Source: Candidatus Mycobacterium wuenschmannii | GTDB taxonomy: Bacteria > Actinomycetota > Actinomycetes > Mycobacteriales > Mycobacteriaceae | Length of the DNA stretch: 64,000 bases | Assembly (NCBI RefSeq): GCF_030252325.1 | Contig: NZ_CP126981.1 | Coordinates: forward strand, 3,720,001-3,784,000 | Direction of reading: 5' to 3' | The notes under the pieces: generated by a model | The model's input: the letters and a program-made list of their open reading frames with translations, nothing else | Database searches by the model: none | Told to the model about the DNA's origin: nothing | In this document: positions 44,226 to 53,213 of the stretch, in pieces | How the letters are laid out: every line of letters begins with the position of its first letter | Numbering within the stretch: position 1 is the stretch's first letter | Position numbers and translations under genes: made by a program

Positions 44226-45077
44226 ATGGAATCGGAAGGCTTCAACCTCGACCGCCTCGACGTCTGGGGCGACGAACTGGAATTCAAGGTCGACCGCGAT
44301 CAATGCGTCGCCTACGCCCGTGCCACCAACGACCCGGTGGCCGCGCACCTCGAAGGCGTCTATGCGCCGCCGGTGTTCGCGGTGGTGCCGGTGACGATCA
44401 TGATGGCCGACGCGACGCTGTCGGTGGTCCCCGACGACCTGATGCTGCGAATCCTGCACGGCGAGCACGACTTCCGTATCTACCGGCCGATCGAACCGGG
44501 CGATGCGCTGACCGTTCGCGCCAAGCCGATCGGCATCCAGGGCAAGGACTCCGGAGTGGTCGTGACGACGCTGATCGAAACCCGCGACAGCACCGGCGAT
44601 CTCGTCAACGAGCAGTACTTCATCGGGTTCTTCCGCGGCGGGTCGTTCGACGGCACGGTCGGGGTGAAGGCCCCGGAGCACGCCTTTCCTGCGGAGCTGC
44701 GCACCGAGCAGCCGGACTTCACCGTGACCGCGAAGTACGACGACGACCAGACGTTCCGTTACTCCGAGGCTTCCGGCGACCCGATGCCGATCCACCTCGA
44801 CGACGACTTCGCCAAGCAAATGGGGTTGCCGGGCATCATCATTCACGGCCTGTGCACCATCGCCTTCACCTCGCACGCCCTGATCAGCAACGTCTGCCCG
44901 GACGACCCGGCCAGGCTGAAGCGCCTCGCGGTACGGATGTCGAAGCCGGCGTTCCCCGCCGAGACCATCACCACCTCCGCCTGGCACGCACCGGATGGCA
45001 CGTACCGGTTCGAAACTGCCGGCGACGAGAAGCCCGACAAGTTCGTCATCACCGACGGCCTGGCCGAATTCAACTAG
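44226..45077 (+). CDS. MaoC-family (R)-specific 2-enoyl-CoA hydratase
   Basis: 283 residues with two hot-dog halves; the C-terminal one has the hydratase-2 motif YSEASGDPMPIHLDDDFAKQMG and IIHGLCTIAF, with catalytic Asp and His. The N-terminal half (YARATNDP) is partly degenerate, as usual in double-hot-dog eukaryotic-like hydratase 2. It adds water to trans-2-enoyl-CoA to give (3R)-hydroxyacyl-CoA, matching the MFE-2-like SDR of the same operon. First gene of a seven-gene cluster; the ATG lies 36 bases from the AraC start. Confidence 0.9.
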   Translation: MESEGFNLDRLDVWGDELEFKVDRDQCVAYARATNDPVAAHLEGVYAPPVFAVVPVTIMMADATLSVVPDDLMLRILHGEHDFRIYRPIEPGDALTVRAKPIGIQGKDSGVVVTTLIETRDSTGDLVNEQYFIGFFRGGSFDGTVGVKAPEHAFPAELRTEQPDFTVTAKYDDDQTFRYSEASGDPMPIHLDDDFAKQMGLPGIIIHGLCTIAFTSHALISNVCPDDPARLKRLAVRMSKPAFPAETITTSAWHAPDGTYRFETAGDEKPDKFVITDGLAEFN

Positions 45078-45089
45078 GAGCAGCAACGA

Positions 45090-46298
45090 ATGAGTAAGAA
45101 CGCACACAAGGTCTTCGTCGTTGGCGTCGGCATGACGAAGTTCGAGAAGCCTGGGCGCCGCGAGGACTGGGACTACCCGGACATGGCCCGGGAATCCGGC
45201 ACCAACGCGCTCAACGACGCGGGCATCGCGTTCGACACGGTCGAGCAGGCCTACACCGGGTTCTGCTACGGCGAGTCGTGCTCGGGGCACCGCGCCGTCT
45301 ACGAACTGGGTCTGACCGGCATCCCGGTATTCAACGTCAACAGCAACTGTTCGACCGGATCGAGCGCGCTTTTCCTTGCCGCGCAGGCGATCCGCGGCGG
45401 CATGGCCGACTGCACGCTGGCGCTGGGCTTCGAGAAGATGAAGCCGGGATCGCTGGCCACCAGCTACGACGACCGCGAGCAGCCGATGCAGCGCCACCTG
45501 CTGGCGATGGCCGAACTCGAGGAGCTGTACTTCCCGCCCGCGCCGTGGATGTTCGGTGCCGCCGGCATCGAGCACAACAAGAAGTACGGGTCGACGGTCG
45601 ACCACTTCGTCAAGATCGCGGCCAAGAATCACCGGCACTCGGCGAAGAACCCGTACGCCCAGTTCCAGGACGAGTACACCGAGGACCAGATCAAGGCCGA
45701 CAAGATGATCTACCCGGCCGCCGAGCTGACCCGGTCGATGTGCTCGCCGACCTCGGACGGGTCCGGTGCTGCGGTGCTGGCGTCCGAGCGTTTCGTCGAC
45801 GAGCACGGCCTCGGTGACCGGGCGGTGGAGATCGTCGGCCAGGCGCTGGTGACCGACACGCCCGGCACGTTCGAGTCGAAGAGCCTCGCCACTCTGGTCG
45901 GCGCCGATATGAGCCGCACTGCGGCGCAACGGGTTTACCAGCAGGCCGAGATCTCGGCCGAGGATGTCGACGTCATCGAGCTGCACGACTGCTTCGCGCC
46001 CAACGAGCTGCTCACCTACGAGGCGCTGGGACTGTGCCCCGAAGGTGAGGCGCACCACCTGGTCGACGACGGCGACACGACATACGGCGGCCGCTGGGTG
46101 GTCAACCCCTCCGGCGGGCTGATCTCGAAGGGGCACCCGCTCGGTGCGACCGGCCTGGCGCAGTGCGCCGAGTTGACCTGGCAGCTGCGCGGTGACGCCG
46201 AGGGCCGTCAGGTTGGCGGCGCCCGAATTGCGTTGCAGCACAACATCGGCCTCGGCGGCTCCGCCGTGGTCACCGCTTACCGACCAGCCAACCGCTGA
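45090..46298 (+). CDS. SCPx-type thiolase / lipid-transfer acetyl-CoA acetyltransferase
   Basis: 402 residues. The acyl-accepting Cys is in NSNCSTGS, a second block is [10 protein letters not shown], the GHPLGATG motif is complete, and QHNIGLGG closes the fold. This is the sterol-carrier-protein-X-like (Ltp) class that cleaves 3-oxoacyl-CoA with a branched or bulky chain. It lacks a fused SCP-2 domain. It lies 12 bases after the hydratase and before the SRPBCC gene. It supplies the final step of the operon's beta-oxidation cycle. Confidence 0.92.
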   Translation: MSKNAHKVFVVGVGMTKFEKPGRREDWDYPDMARESGTNALNDAGIAFDTVEQAYTGFCYGESCSGHRAVYELGLTGIPVFNVNSNCSTGSSALFLAAQAIRGGMADCTLALGFEKMKPGSLATSYDDREQPMQRHLLAMAELEELYFPPAPWMFGAAGIEHNKKYGSTVDHFVKIAAKNHRHSAKNPYAQFQDEYTEDQIKADKMIYPAAELTRSMCSPTSDGSGAAVLASERFVDEHGLGDRAVEIVGQALVTDTPGTFESKSLATLVGADMSRTAAQRVYQQAEISAEDVDVIELHDCFAPNELLTYEALGLCPEGEAHHLVDDGDTTYGGRWVVNPSGGLISKGHPLGATGLAQCAELTWQLRGDAEGRQVGGARIALQHNIGLGGSAVVTAYRPANR

Positions 46299-46316
46299 GA
46301 ACAAAGGAGAGAGATC

Positions 46317-46748
46317 ATGGCAGGAACCGACGTCAACCGCACCATCAATGCACCGTTCGAGAAGGTCTGGGAAGTCGCCACCGACCTGAAGCGGTGGGAA
46401 GAGTGGAACACGCTGTTCACCAAGTGGAAAAGCGATGTGCCCGACTCTCTTTCGCAGGATGCGCAGATGACGGCCGTGCTGACCATCATGGGCATGGCGA
46501 ACGCCATCACCCTCAATGTCGACGAGTACAACCCGCCGAAGCTGGTGACGATGAGCGGCACCGGCATGGCCGGCGCCAAGGTCAGCCTGACGTTGTCGGT
46601 CGACGCAGACGGCGACACCACCTCGATGGCCGCCCGCGCTGACTTCGTCAGCCAGATGATGGTCGGTGCGATTGGCAAGGCGATCGAGCGCGCCGCTAAG
46701 AAGGAACTCGACGCGTCGCTGGACAAGCTCGCCGCGATCGTCGAATAA
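46317..46748 (+). CDS. SRPBCC family protein (Rv0910-like)
   Basis: 143 residues with the START-like opening DVNRTINAPFEKVWEVATDLKRWEEWN and a long C-terminal helix ending in LDASLDKLAAIVE. Rv0910 of M. tuberculosis, with the same look, has been described as a toxin of a TA pair, but here there is no antitoxin and the operon context points to lipid binding or delivery of hydrophobic acyl-CoA. AAAGGAGAGAG precedes the ATG. Confidence 0.82.
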   Translation: MAGTDVNRTINAPFEKVWEVATDLKRWEEWNTLFTKWKSDVPDSLSQDAQMTAVLTIMGMANAITLNVDEYNPPKLVTMSGTGMAGAKVSLTLSVDADGDTTSMAARADFVSQMMVGAIGKAIERAAKKELDASLDKLAAIVE

Positions 46749-46780
46749 GACCACCGGTCAACGAGTTACGAGGGAGAACC

Positions 46781-47662
46781 ATGGGTTCACTTGAGAACCG
46801 GGTGGCGATCGTCACCGGCGCCGGGCGTGGCATCGGCCGCTCGCACGCTTTGCTGCTGGCTGCGGAAGGCGCCAAGGTCGTCGTCAATGACCTAGGCGGC
46901 TCCAACGCGGGGGAGGGCTCCGACGCGGGACCTGCCCAGCAGGTGGTCGACGAGATCATCGCTGCCGGCGGTCAGGCCGTTGCCAATACCGACAGCGTGT
47001 CCGAATTCGATTCCGCGGCGGGCATTGTCGAGCAGGCCGTGCGCGAGTTCGGTGGGTTGGACATCGTCGTCAACAACGCGGGCATCCTGCGTGACGCGTT
47101 CGTGCCCGGCATGACCGAAGCGCACTGGGACATCGTGATGGGCGTCCACCTCAAGGGCCACTTCAACGTGCTGCACCACGCGGCGGCGTATTGGAAGGAG
47201 CAGTCCAAGGCGGGCAACCAGCCGAACGCCGCCGTCATCAACACGGCGTCGGCCTCGGGCACCTTCTCGGTGATCCCCGGCCAGGCCAACTACGGTGCGG
47301 CCAAGGCGGGCATCGCCGCGATGACGTTGGTGGCCGCCGAGGAGTTGGAGCGCTACGGCGTCCGTGTGAATGCCATTGCGCCGGTTGCCCGTACCCGTCT
47401 GACGCTGGCCACGCCGGGGATGGGCGCGATCTTCGCCGAAGAGGTCCCCGAGGGTGAGTTCGACGCCTTCAGCCCGGACAACGTGTCGCCGATCGTCGCG
47501 TATCTCGCCAGCGAGAAGTGCCCGCTGACGGGGCAGGTGCTGGCGGTGCAGGGTGGTGCGGTGTCGCGGCTGCAGGGCTGGACGATCACCGAGAACGTCG
47601 AAGTCGACGGGCCGTGGGTGCTCGACGACCTGCCGGGTCAGCTCGAGCACTGGGCCAAGTGA
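46781..47662 (+). CDS. SDR, MFE-2-like (3R)-hydroxyacyl-CoA dehydrogenase
   Basis: 293 residues. NAD site TGAGRGIG, acidic strand end VVVNDLGG, NNAGIL, and catalytic Tyr/Lys YGAAK. The stretch from VVNDLGGSNAGEG to GGQAVANTDSV resembles the (3R)-hydroxyacyl-CoA dehydrogenase domain of peroxisomal multifunctional enzyme 2. It should oxidise the product of the MaoC hydratase to the 3-oxoacyl-CoA. GGGAG lies before the ATG. Its stop overlaps the GTG of the hydrolase gene. Confidence 0.9.
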   Translation: MGSLENRVAIVTGAGRGIGRSHALLLAAEGAKVVVNDLGGSNAGEGSDAGPAQQVVDEIIAAGGQAVANTDSVSEFDSAAGIVEQAVREFGGLDIVVNNAGILRDAFVPGMTEAHWDIVMGVHLKGHFNVLHHAAAYWKEQSKAGNQPNAAVINTASASGTFSVIPGQANYGAAKAGIAAMTLVAAEELERYGVRVNAIAPVARTRLTLATPGMGAIFAEEVPEGEFDAFSPDNVSPIVAYLASEKCPLTGQVLAVQGGAVSRLQGWTITENVEVDGPWVLDDLPGQLEHWAK

Positions 47663-48513
47663 TCGACAGTCACCGATCGCGGTACGCCGGGTATGCCACC
47701 CGCGAGCTGACGGTCGAGGGGAATGGCCCGAAGTTTTTGCTGCTGCACGGTTTTGGCCACCCTTCCGACTGTTGGCGGCCCGTACTGCAGCGATTGGCGA
47801 AAGCGGGCAGGTCGGCGGTGGCCGTCGACCTGCCTGGCTTCGGCCAGGCCGACGATGCCCGGCGCGGCCGAAAGCTCCCGCAGCTGGACGCCTTCGTCGC
47901 CGACGTGATCAACCAGCACGGCAGCCACGAACCGGTGACGGTCATGGGTAACTCGCTCGGTGGGCTGATGGCGGTGCGCGCTGCGGCGGCCGGGCTGCCG
48001 GTGCGGGCCGCTCTTCCGTTGTGCGCAGCGGGATTCGGCTGGACACCGGCGATCCGGGTCGGCGCAGCGGGCAATCTGCGGCCGCTGGTCGCGCTGGCCG
48101 GCGTGCCAGTGCCGGCCCGGGTGCGCAGGCAGGCCGCCAACACCATCGGCGGTTTGCTGATGTACGGCGACCGCAAGCAGGCCGACCGTGCGATGGTCGA
48201 CCTGCTGACCGCGCAACTCGGCGACCCGGCCTCGACACGTCGGTTGATGCGTGCCGCGATCGCGTACGCGGCCGAGGTGTCGACCCATCAGCGAATCGGC
48301 ACGGTCAGCTGTCCGGTCACCGTGATCCATGGCCGGCGGGATCGCATCGTCTCGCTGGACGCCAGCAAGCGGCTGCGCGACCAACTTCCGGGTAGCACCC
48401 TCGTCGTCTTGCCACGCGCCGGGCACTGCCCGCAGCTAGATGCGCCGGACGACGTCACCAGGCTGGCCATCAGGCTCGCCGACAGTACACTGCAACAAAG
48501 GAATTCGGGATGA
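47659..48513 (+). CDS. alpha/beta hydrolase of the beta-oxidation operon
   Basis: 284 residues from GTG, overlapping the SDR stop. HGFGHPSDCW (oxyanion region), GNSLGG (Ser nucleophile), GRRDRIV (Asp) and AGHCPQ (His) give a complete triad of the meta-cleavage-product hydrolase/lipase type. No signal peptide. It is coupled to the dehydrogenase gene downstream by ATGA. It may release the substrate from an ester or open a ring; thioester hydrolysis would be counter-productive unless it acts as an off-loading step. Confidence 0.88.
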   Translation: MIDSHRSRYAGYATRELTVEGNGPKFLLLHGFGHPSDCWRPVLQRLAKAGRSAVAVDLPGFGQADDARRGRKLPQLDAFVADVINQHGSHEPVTVMGNSLGGLMAVRAAAAGLPVRAALPLCAAGFGWTPAIRVGAAGNLRPLVALAGVPVPARVRRQAANTIGGLLMYGDRKQADRAMVDLLTAQLGDPASTRRLMRAAIAYAAEVSTHQRIGTVSCPVTVIHGRRDRIVSLDASKRLRDQLPGSTLVVLPRAGHCPQLDAPDDVTRLAIRLADSTLQQRNSG

Positions 48514-50705
48514 GCATCGACTATCGGCTCGGCCTCGGGCTGACCGCCGACCACATTGACCTCTCCACCTCGGTGGCCAAATTCGCCGACCGCTGGCTGA
48601 CCGCGGATCTTCGCCGCGGTGCGGTCGAGTCCGACGAGGTGCGTCCGCAGTATTGGGCCGCGCTCGCCGAGCAGGGCGTGCTGGGCCTGCACGTCGACGA
48701 GAACCACGGCGGCCAAGGCGCCGGGCTGCTCGAACTCGCGGTAGCACTCGAGGCGCTGGGCCGCACCTGTGCGCCCGGACCGCTCGTCTCGACGGTGTTG
48801 TGCTCGGCCGCGTTGACCGCCGACGACGGCAAGGCCGCTACCGCCCTGCTCCCGCAACTCGTCGACGGGACCCATTGCGGCGCTGTGGGTTTTGCCGACG
48901 GCCTGACGGGGAGCGTGGACGCGACGGGGGCAGTGACGGTCAACGGGAAGACACCCGTGCTGGGCGCCGGTCTGGCCGACGTCATCGTTGTCCCCGTGCA
49001 CGTCGACGGCCAACGGCGTTATGTCGCAATGGATAGCACTGAGCTCACGGTGTCCACCACGACCGCTGTCGACGTCACCCGGGCCACCCCGACGGTGACC
49101 GCGACCGACGTCACCGTGCCCGACGATCGCCTGCTGGCCGACGTCGACGCCGCCAGGATCGCCGACATCGCCGCCATTGTGCTGGGCGCGGAAGCGGTCG
49201 GTCTGGCGTCGTGGTGCGTTTCGACGGCCTCGGAGTATGCGCAGCTGCGCGTTCAATTCGGCAGGCCCATTGGTCAATTCCAGGGCGTCAAGCATCGCTG
49301 CGCCTCGGCCGCTGTTGGTCTGGAACAGGCGCGCGCCGCCGTCTGGGACGCCGCCCGGGCCTACGACGCGGGCGACGACACGGCCGGCTTCGCCGCAGCG
49401 GTCGCGCGCCTTGTCGCTCCCGACGCCGCGGTCGCGGCGGCGCGCGACTGCATGCAGGTACTCGGAGGTATCGGCTACACCTGGGAACACGACGCACACC
49501 TGTACTACCGCCGCGCGATCACGGTGCGCGCCTTGCTCGGTCGTAGCCGGGACGCCGCCGCCGCGGTGGCCGACGCGGCACTGGCCGGCGCCCGCCGACC
49601 GTTCGACTACGAACTCCCCGATGTCGCCGAGCAGTACCGGGATTCGGTCCGGTCCGAACTGGCCGAGCTCGTCGGCCTGGAGGAGGACGAGCAATTGGCC
49701 CGCCTGGGCGATGGCGGATGGGTGATGCCGTTCCTGGCTCCGCCGTTCGGCCGAGGCGCGGGCCCCGTGGAGCAGGTGGTGATCGCCGAGGAACTCGAGC
49801 GGGCCGGGCTGGTCACCCCCGAGCTGGGGCTGGCGACGTGGCTGATGCCGTCGGTCGCCGTACACGGCACCGAGGAGCAACACCGCGACCTGTTGGCGCC
49901 GACGCTGCGGGGAGATGTGTTCTGGTGCCAGATGTTCAGCGAGCCGGAGGCGGGCTCCGACCTTGCGGCGCTGCGCACCGAGGCGGTCAAGGTCGACGGC
50001 GGTTGGGTGGTCAACGGCCAAAAAATCTGGACGTCACTGGGATTCGCGGCGGAGTGGGGTGTACTGCTGGCCCGCACCAACCCCACCGCGCCGAAACATC
50101 GGGGCATCACATACTTCGTCGTCGACATGACGACCCAGGGCATCACCGTCAACCCGCTGCGCGAGGCCAGCGGTGGCAGCCTGTTCTCGGAGATCTTCTT
50201 CGACGACGTGTTCGTGCCCGACTCCGGCGTGGTGGGTGCCGTCGACGACGGCTGGCAGGTGGCTCGGGGGACGCTCGGCAACGAGAGGGTCGCGCTCGGC
50301 AAGGGCCTGCCGATCAACGCCAACATCGACGACCTGTTGGACTTCGCGAACAAGCGCGAGGTGCCGGCCGCGACGCTGGGCGAACTCGTCGCCGAGAACC
50401 ACACCATCGCCACGATGAACGGCCGGACGCTGCTGGCACAGCTACGCGGGGTGGATCCCGGTGCCGCGCCCAACATCTCGAAGTACCTGTCGATGAGGTT
50501 CGGTCAGCGGATCGCCGACTTCTGCCACGCCGAGCTCGGTGCCGCGGGTGTTTACGAAGAAGCGGATCAGTTGTCGTGCAACTGGATCGAGAAGACCGTG
50601 TCATCGCGAGCCATGACGGTGTACGGCGGCACCAGTGAAATTCAGCTGAATGTGATCGGGGAGCGGGTGCTCGGTCTGCCCCGCGAACCGGAACCCGCGG
50701 CGTGA
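48510..50705 (+). CDS. double-length acyl-CoA dehydrogenase (two ACAD modules fused)
   Basis: 731 residues, about twice the usual 380. Module 1 (about 1-360) ends in the conserved DCMQVLGGIGYTWEHDAHLYYRR. Module 2 (about 375-725) has QMFSEPEAGSDLA, NGQKIWTS and ends YGGTSEIQLNVIGERVLG. The C-terminal loop usually reads YEGT with the catalytic Glu; here it is YGGT, so the base must come from elsewhere or module 2 may lean on module 1. In mycobacterial sterol catabolism such modules form heterotetramers from separate genes. It should introduce the 2,3 double bond in acyl-CoA. Coupled on both sides by 4-base overlaps. Confidence 0.92.
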   Translation: MSIDYRLGLGLTADHIDLSTSVAKFADRWLTADLRRGAVESDEVRPQYWAALAEQGVLGLHVDENHGGQGAGLLELAVALEALGRTCAPGPLVSTVLCSAALTADDGKAATALLPQLVDGTHCGAVGFADGLTGSVDATGAVTVNGKTPVLGAGLADVIVVPVHVDGQRRYVAMDSTELTVSTTTAVDVTRATPTVTATDVTVPDDRLLADVDAARIADIAAIVLGAEAVGLASWCVSTASEYAQLRVQFGRPIGQFQGVKHRCASAAVGLEQARAAVWDAARAYDAGDDTAGFAAAVARLVAPDAAVAAARDCMQVLGGIGYTWEHDAHLYYRRAITVRALLGRSRDAAAAVADAALAGARRPFDYELPDVAEQYRDSVRSELAELVGLEEDEQLARLGDGGWVMPFLAPPFGRGAGPVEQVVIAEELERAGLVTPELGLATWLMPSVAVHGTEEQHRDLLAPTLRGDVFWCQMFSEPEAGSDLAALRTEAVKVDGGWVVNGQKIWTSLGFAAEWGVLLARTNPTAPKHRGITYFVVDMTTQGITVNPLREASGGSLFSEIFFDDVFVPDSGVVGAVDDGWQVARGTLGNERVALGKGLPINANIDDLLDFANKREVPAATLGELVAENHTIATMNGRTLLAQLRGVDPGAAPNISKYLSMRFGQRIADFCHAELGAAGVYEEADQLSCNWIEKTVSSRAMTVYGGTSEIQLNVIGERVLGLPREPEPAA

Positions 50706-52297
50706 TCGACCGGATCTGTGCCGAACTGGCCTCGGCCCGCGCCTGCGTGCGCGCGGGGCTGCTCGGCGCCGATCCGCCGCACCGGTTGGCGGCAATTGCG
50801 CTGGCGGCCAACAGGTTCGGACCGGTCGGCGGCATCATCCGGATCGCCGCGCTGCGACACGGCACGCGGCCCGGCCTGATCGACGAGCGTGGCACGCTGA
50901 CCTTCGCCGAGTTGGACCGCCGCTCCAACGCCGTGGCCAACGGCTGGCGTGCGCAGGGCCTGCGCGCCCATCACACGGTCGGTATCCTCGCCCGAAATCA
51001 CCGCGGTCTGCTGGACGCGGCGTTCGCCGCGGCGAAGTGCGGCGCGCGGATCGTGATGCTCAACACCGACTTCGCGAACCCACAGATCCGTGAGGTCGCG
51101 GCCCGTGAAGGCATCGATCTGCTCGTGCATGACGATGAATACACCGACACCGCAACGGATATCGCGTTCGCGTTCGGCACCTGGCGCGCCTGGGCTGACG
51201 ACGCCGAATCCGATCGCCTCGATGCCTTGATCGACGGTGGTGACACCCGGCTGCCACCCAGACCGGCGGCGCACTCGAAAATCGTCATCCTGACCAGCGG
51301 CACCACCGGAACTCCCAAAGGGGCCACACGCTCCGATCCGCGTTCGCTCACGCCCTTCGGCGGGCTGTTCGGCAAGGTGCCGTTCCGCGGTCGCGAGGCG
51401 ACGGAATGCTGTGTGCCGATGTTCCACGCGCTCGGTTTCGCACACGCGATGCTGGCGGTCGGATTGGGTTCCACCCTCGTGGTTCGCCGGAAGTTCGACG
51501 CCGTGGCGACGCTGGAAAGCGTTGCGACGCATCGGGTGACCGCGATGATCGTGGCACCGGTGATGCTCGCCCGGTTGCTCGATGCCGACGCCACGCCACG
51601 AGCCCACCGCGACCTGTCGGCGCTGCGCATCATCTTCGTCGCGGGATCTCAGCTCGGCTCGGCGCTATGCATCCGGGCGACCCGGGGTTTCGGCCCGGTC
51701 CTGTACAACCTCTACGGGTCGACCGAGGTCAACTACGCCACCATCGCGACACCCGACGAGCTGGCCGCCGAACCGGGCTGCGTCGGCTCGGTGGTCCGCA
51801 GTGCGACCGTCCGCATCATCGGTGAGGACGGAAGGGAGCAGCCCACGGGCAGCGTCGGCCGGATATTCGTGGGCAACGGTTTTCGCTTCCAGGGCTACAC
51901 CGGCGGTGGCACCAAGGACAGCATCGACGGGTTGGTCGCCTCCGGCGACGTCGGTCATTTCGACGAGCGCGGGTTGCTGTTCATCGACGGCCGCGACGAC
52001 GACATGATCGTCTCCGGCGGCGAGAATGTCTTTCCCGGCGAAGTCGAGGACGTGCTGGCTTCCCACGCCCACGTCCGCGAGGCGGCGGTGATCGGCGTTC
52101 CCGACGACGAATATGGCCAGCGGCTAAGGGCTTTCGTCGCGCTCCGCGCCGGGGTGGAGCTTGCCGAACAGGACGTCAAGGACTTCGTCCGGGCCAACCT
52201 CGCCCGGTTCAAGGTGCCCCGCGACGTGGTGTTCGTCGATGCGTTGCCGCGCAACCCAACTGGGAAGGTGCTGAAGAGGTCGCTGCCGACCCCGTGA
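50702..52297 (+). CDS. acyl-CoA ligase (FadD-type AMP-dependent synthetase)
   Basis: 531 residues from GTG, overlapping the dehydrogenase stop. The AMP-binding motifs are TSGTTGTPKGA, LYGSTEVN, SGDVGHFDERGLLFIDGRDDDMIVSGGENV and the C-terminal Lys in NPTGKVLKR. Unlike the FAAL of this window, it should form acyl-CoA and so start the operon's beta-oxidation. The N-terminal 40 residues are helical and typical of FadD12/FadD2-like ligases. Last gene of the operon; the FNT gene is convergent one base away. Confidence 0.92.
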   Translation: MIDRICAELASARACVRAGLLGADPPHRLAAIALAANRFGPVGGIIRIAALRHGTRPGLIDERGTLTFAELDRRSNAVANGWRAQGLRAHHTVGILARNHRGLLDAAFAAAKCGARIVMLNTDFANPQIREVAAREGIDLLVHDDEYTDTATDIAFAFGTWRAWADDAESDRLDALIDGGDTRLPPRPAAHSKIVILTSGTTGTPKGATRSDPRSLTPFGGLFGKVPFRGREATECCVPMFHALGFAHAMLAVGLGSTLVVRRKFDAVATLESVATHRVTAMIVAPVMLARLLDADATPRAHRDLSALRIIFVAGSQLGSALCIRATRGFGPVLYNLYGSTEVNYATIATPDELAAEPGCVGSVVRSATVRIIGEDGREQPTGSVGRIFVGNGFRFQGYTGGGTKDSIDGLVASGDVGHFDERGLLFIDGRDDDMIVSGGENVFPGEVEDVLASHAHVREAAVIGVPDDEYGQRLRAFVALRAGVELAEQDVKDFVRANLARFKVPRDVVFVDALPRNPTGKVLKRSLPTP

Positions 52298-52298
52298 G

Positions 52299-53183
52299 CT
52301 AGCGGCCCTTGTCCTGCAGCGCGGTGACGAGATAGAACGGCACCGCGACGAACAGCGTGCCACCGATCAGGTTGCCCACCGTGGTGATCAGGATGTTGGT
52401 CAACAGTCCGTGGGCACCCAGGCCCCACGTCAGCGCCGTGTGGGGCGCCTCGTTGTGAAACGCCGAAAGCAGCAGCGGTAACCCGAGAAAGCCGACGTTC
52501 GCGATGACGTGCTGGGTGGCCCCGCTGACAAATGCGAACGGGCCGTAGAACGCGAACCCCATGCGGGCGATGTCGGTGCGGGCCTTGAAGAACAGGCACA
52601 TCGAGGTCTGCAGGAACCACGTGCACACCACCGCCAGCAGGATCGCGGTCAACGTCGGCTGCGAGGTCTTGGCCGCAGCCACCACGGCGGCACGTTGCGC
52701 GAACGCACCAAGGTACGGCCCGCCCGCCGCAGCGCACACCGTGACGAAAGCCAGAGCGCCCGCACAGTTTCCGAGCATCCCGATCGCGAGTAGCCGCAGA
52801 TATCCAGCCACTGTCAAGCGGCGTTGCAGCACCGCGATCGCTCCCGCGGCCATGTCGGCGGTGATCAAGGACATGCCCGACACCAGGATCAGCGCAAACG
52901 ACATGCCGAACGCCAAGCCCATCAGCAGGCTCGCGATACCCGGCGTCGACACCCCGGTGCTGACCACCAGCGAGAGCAACACACCGAACGCGACCATGGC
53001 GCCGCCGACCAGCGAGCGGACCAGGAAACTCAGCGGATGCGAGGCTTTTTCGACCGCGGAGTCGGCAACCCGATGCGTCATCTCTGCGATCGTGAACAGT
53101 TCGAGCGGGTCCCGGTGACCGTCGACCGGTGCTGCCGCTGTCGATGATGCGGCGCCGTTGACGGTCAGGGTTGGTACGGACAT
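52299..53183 (-). CDS. formate/nitrite transporter (FNT) family channel
   Basis: 294 residues with six hydrophobic segments after a 40-residue polar N-terminus. The FNT pattern is seen in SGMSLITADMAAGAI, in the loop Lys of AAAKTSQ, and in the central His region SGATQHVIANVGFLG, where Gln precedes the His instead of the usual Glu. FNT channels carry formate, nitrite or hydrosulfide. GGGAGA precedes the ATG. It is the third gene after osmC and the dehydrogenase-like gene, so it may move a small anion formed by them. Confidence 0.9.
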   Translation of the reverse strand: MSVPTLTVNGAASSTAAAPVDGHRDPLELFTIAEMTHRVADSAVEKASHPLSFLVRSLVGGAMVAFGVLLSLVVSTGVSTPGIASLLMGLAFGMSFALILVSGMSLITADMAAGAIAVLQRRLTVAGYLRLLAIGMLGNCAGALAFVTVCAAAGGPYLGAFAQRAAVVAAAKTSQPTLTAILLAVVCTWFLQTSMCLFFKARTDIARMGFAFYGPFAFVSGATQHVIANVGFLGLPLLLSAFHNEAPHTALTWGLGAHGLLTNILITTVGNLIGGTLFVAVPFYLVTALQDKGR

Positions 53184-53213
53184 GGTTGTCTCCCAGGAGA
53201 AGTCGTGTGAAAT

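Noticed and set aside
46317..46748. Toxin-antitoxin toxin of the Rv0910 kind
   Set aside because: The fold fits, but there is no small antitoxin gene before or after it; the operon context favours lipid binding.
44220..46754. 844-codon open frame on the minus strand
   Set aside because: It lies fully opposite the MaoC, thiolase and SRPBCC genes, has the low-complexity look of antisense GC-rich DNA, and no domain is visible.
48288..50021. 577-codon open frame on the minus strand
   Set aside because: Antisense to the double acyl-CoA dehydrogenase; no recognisable protein family.
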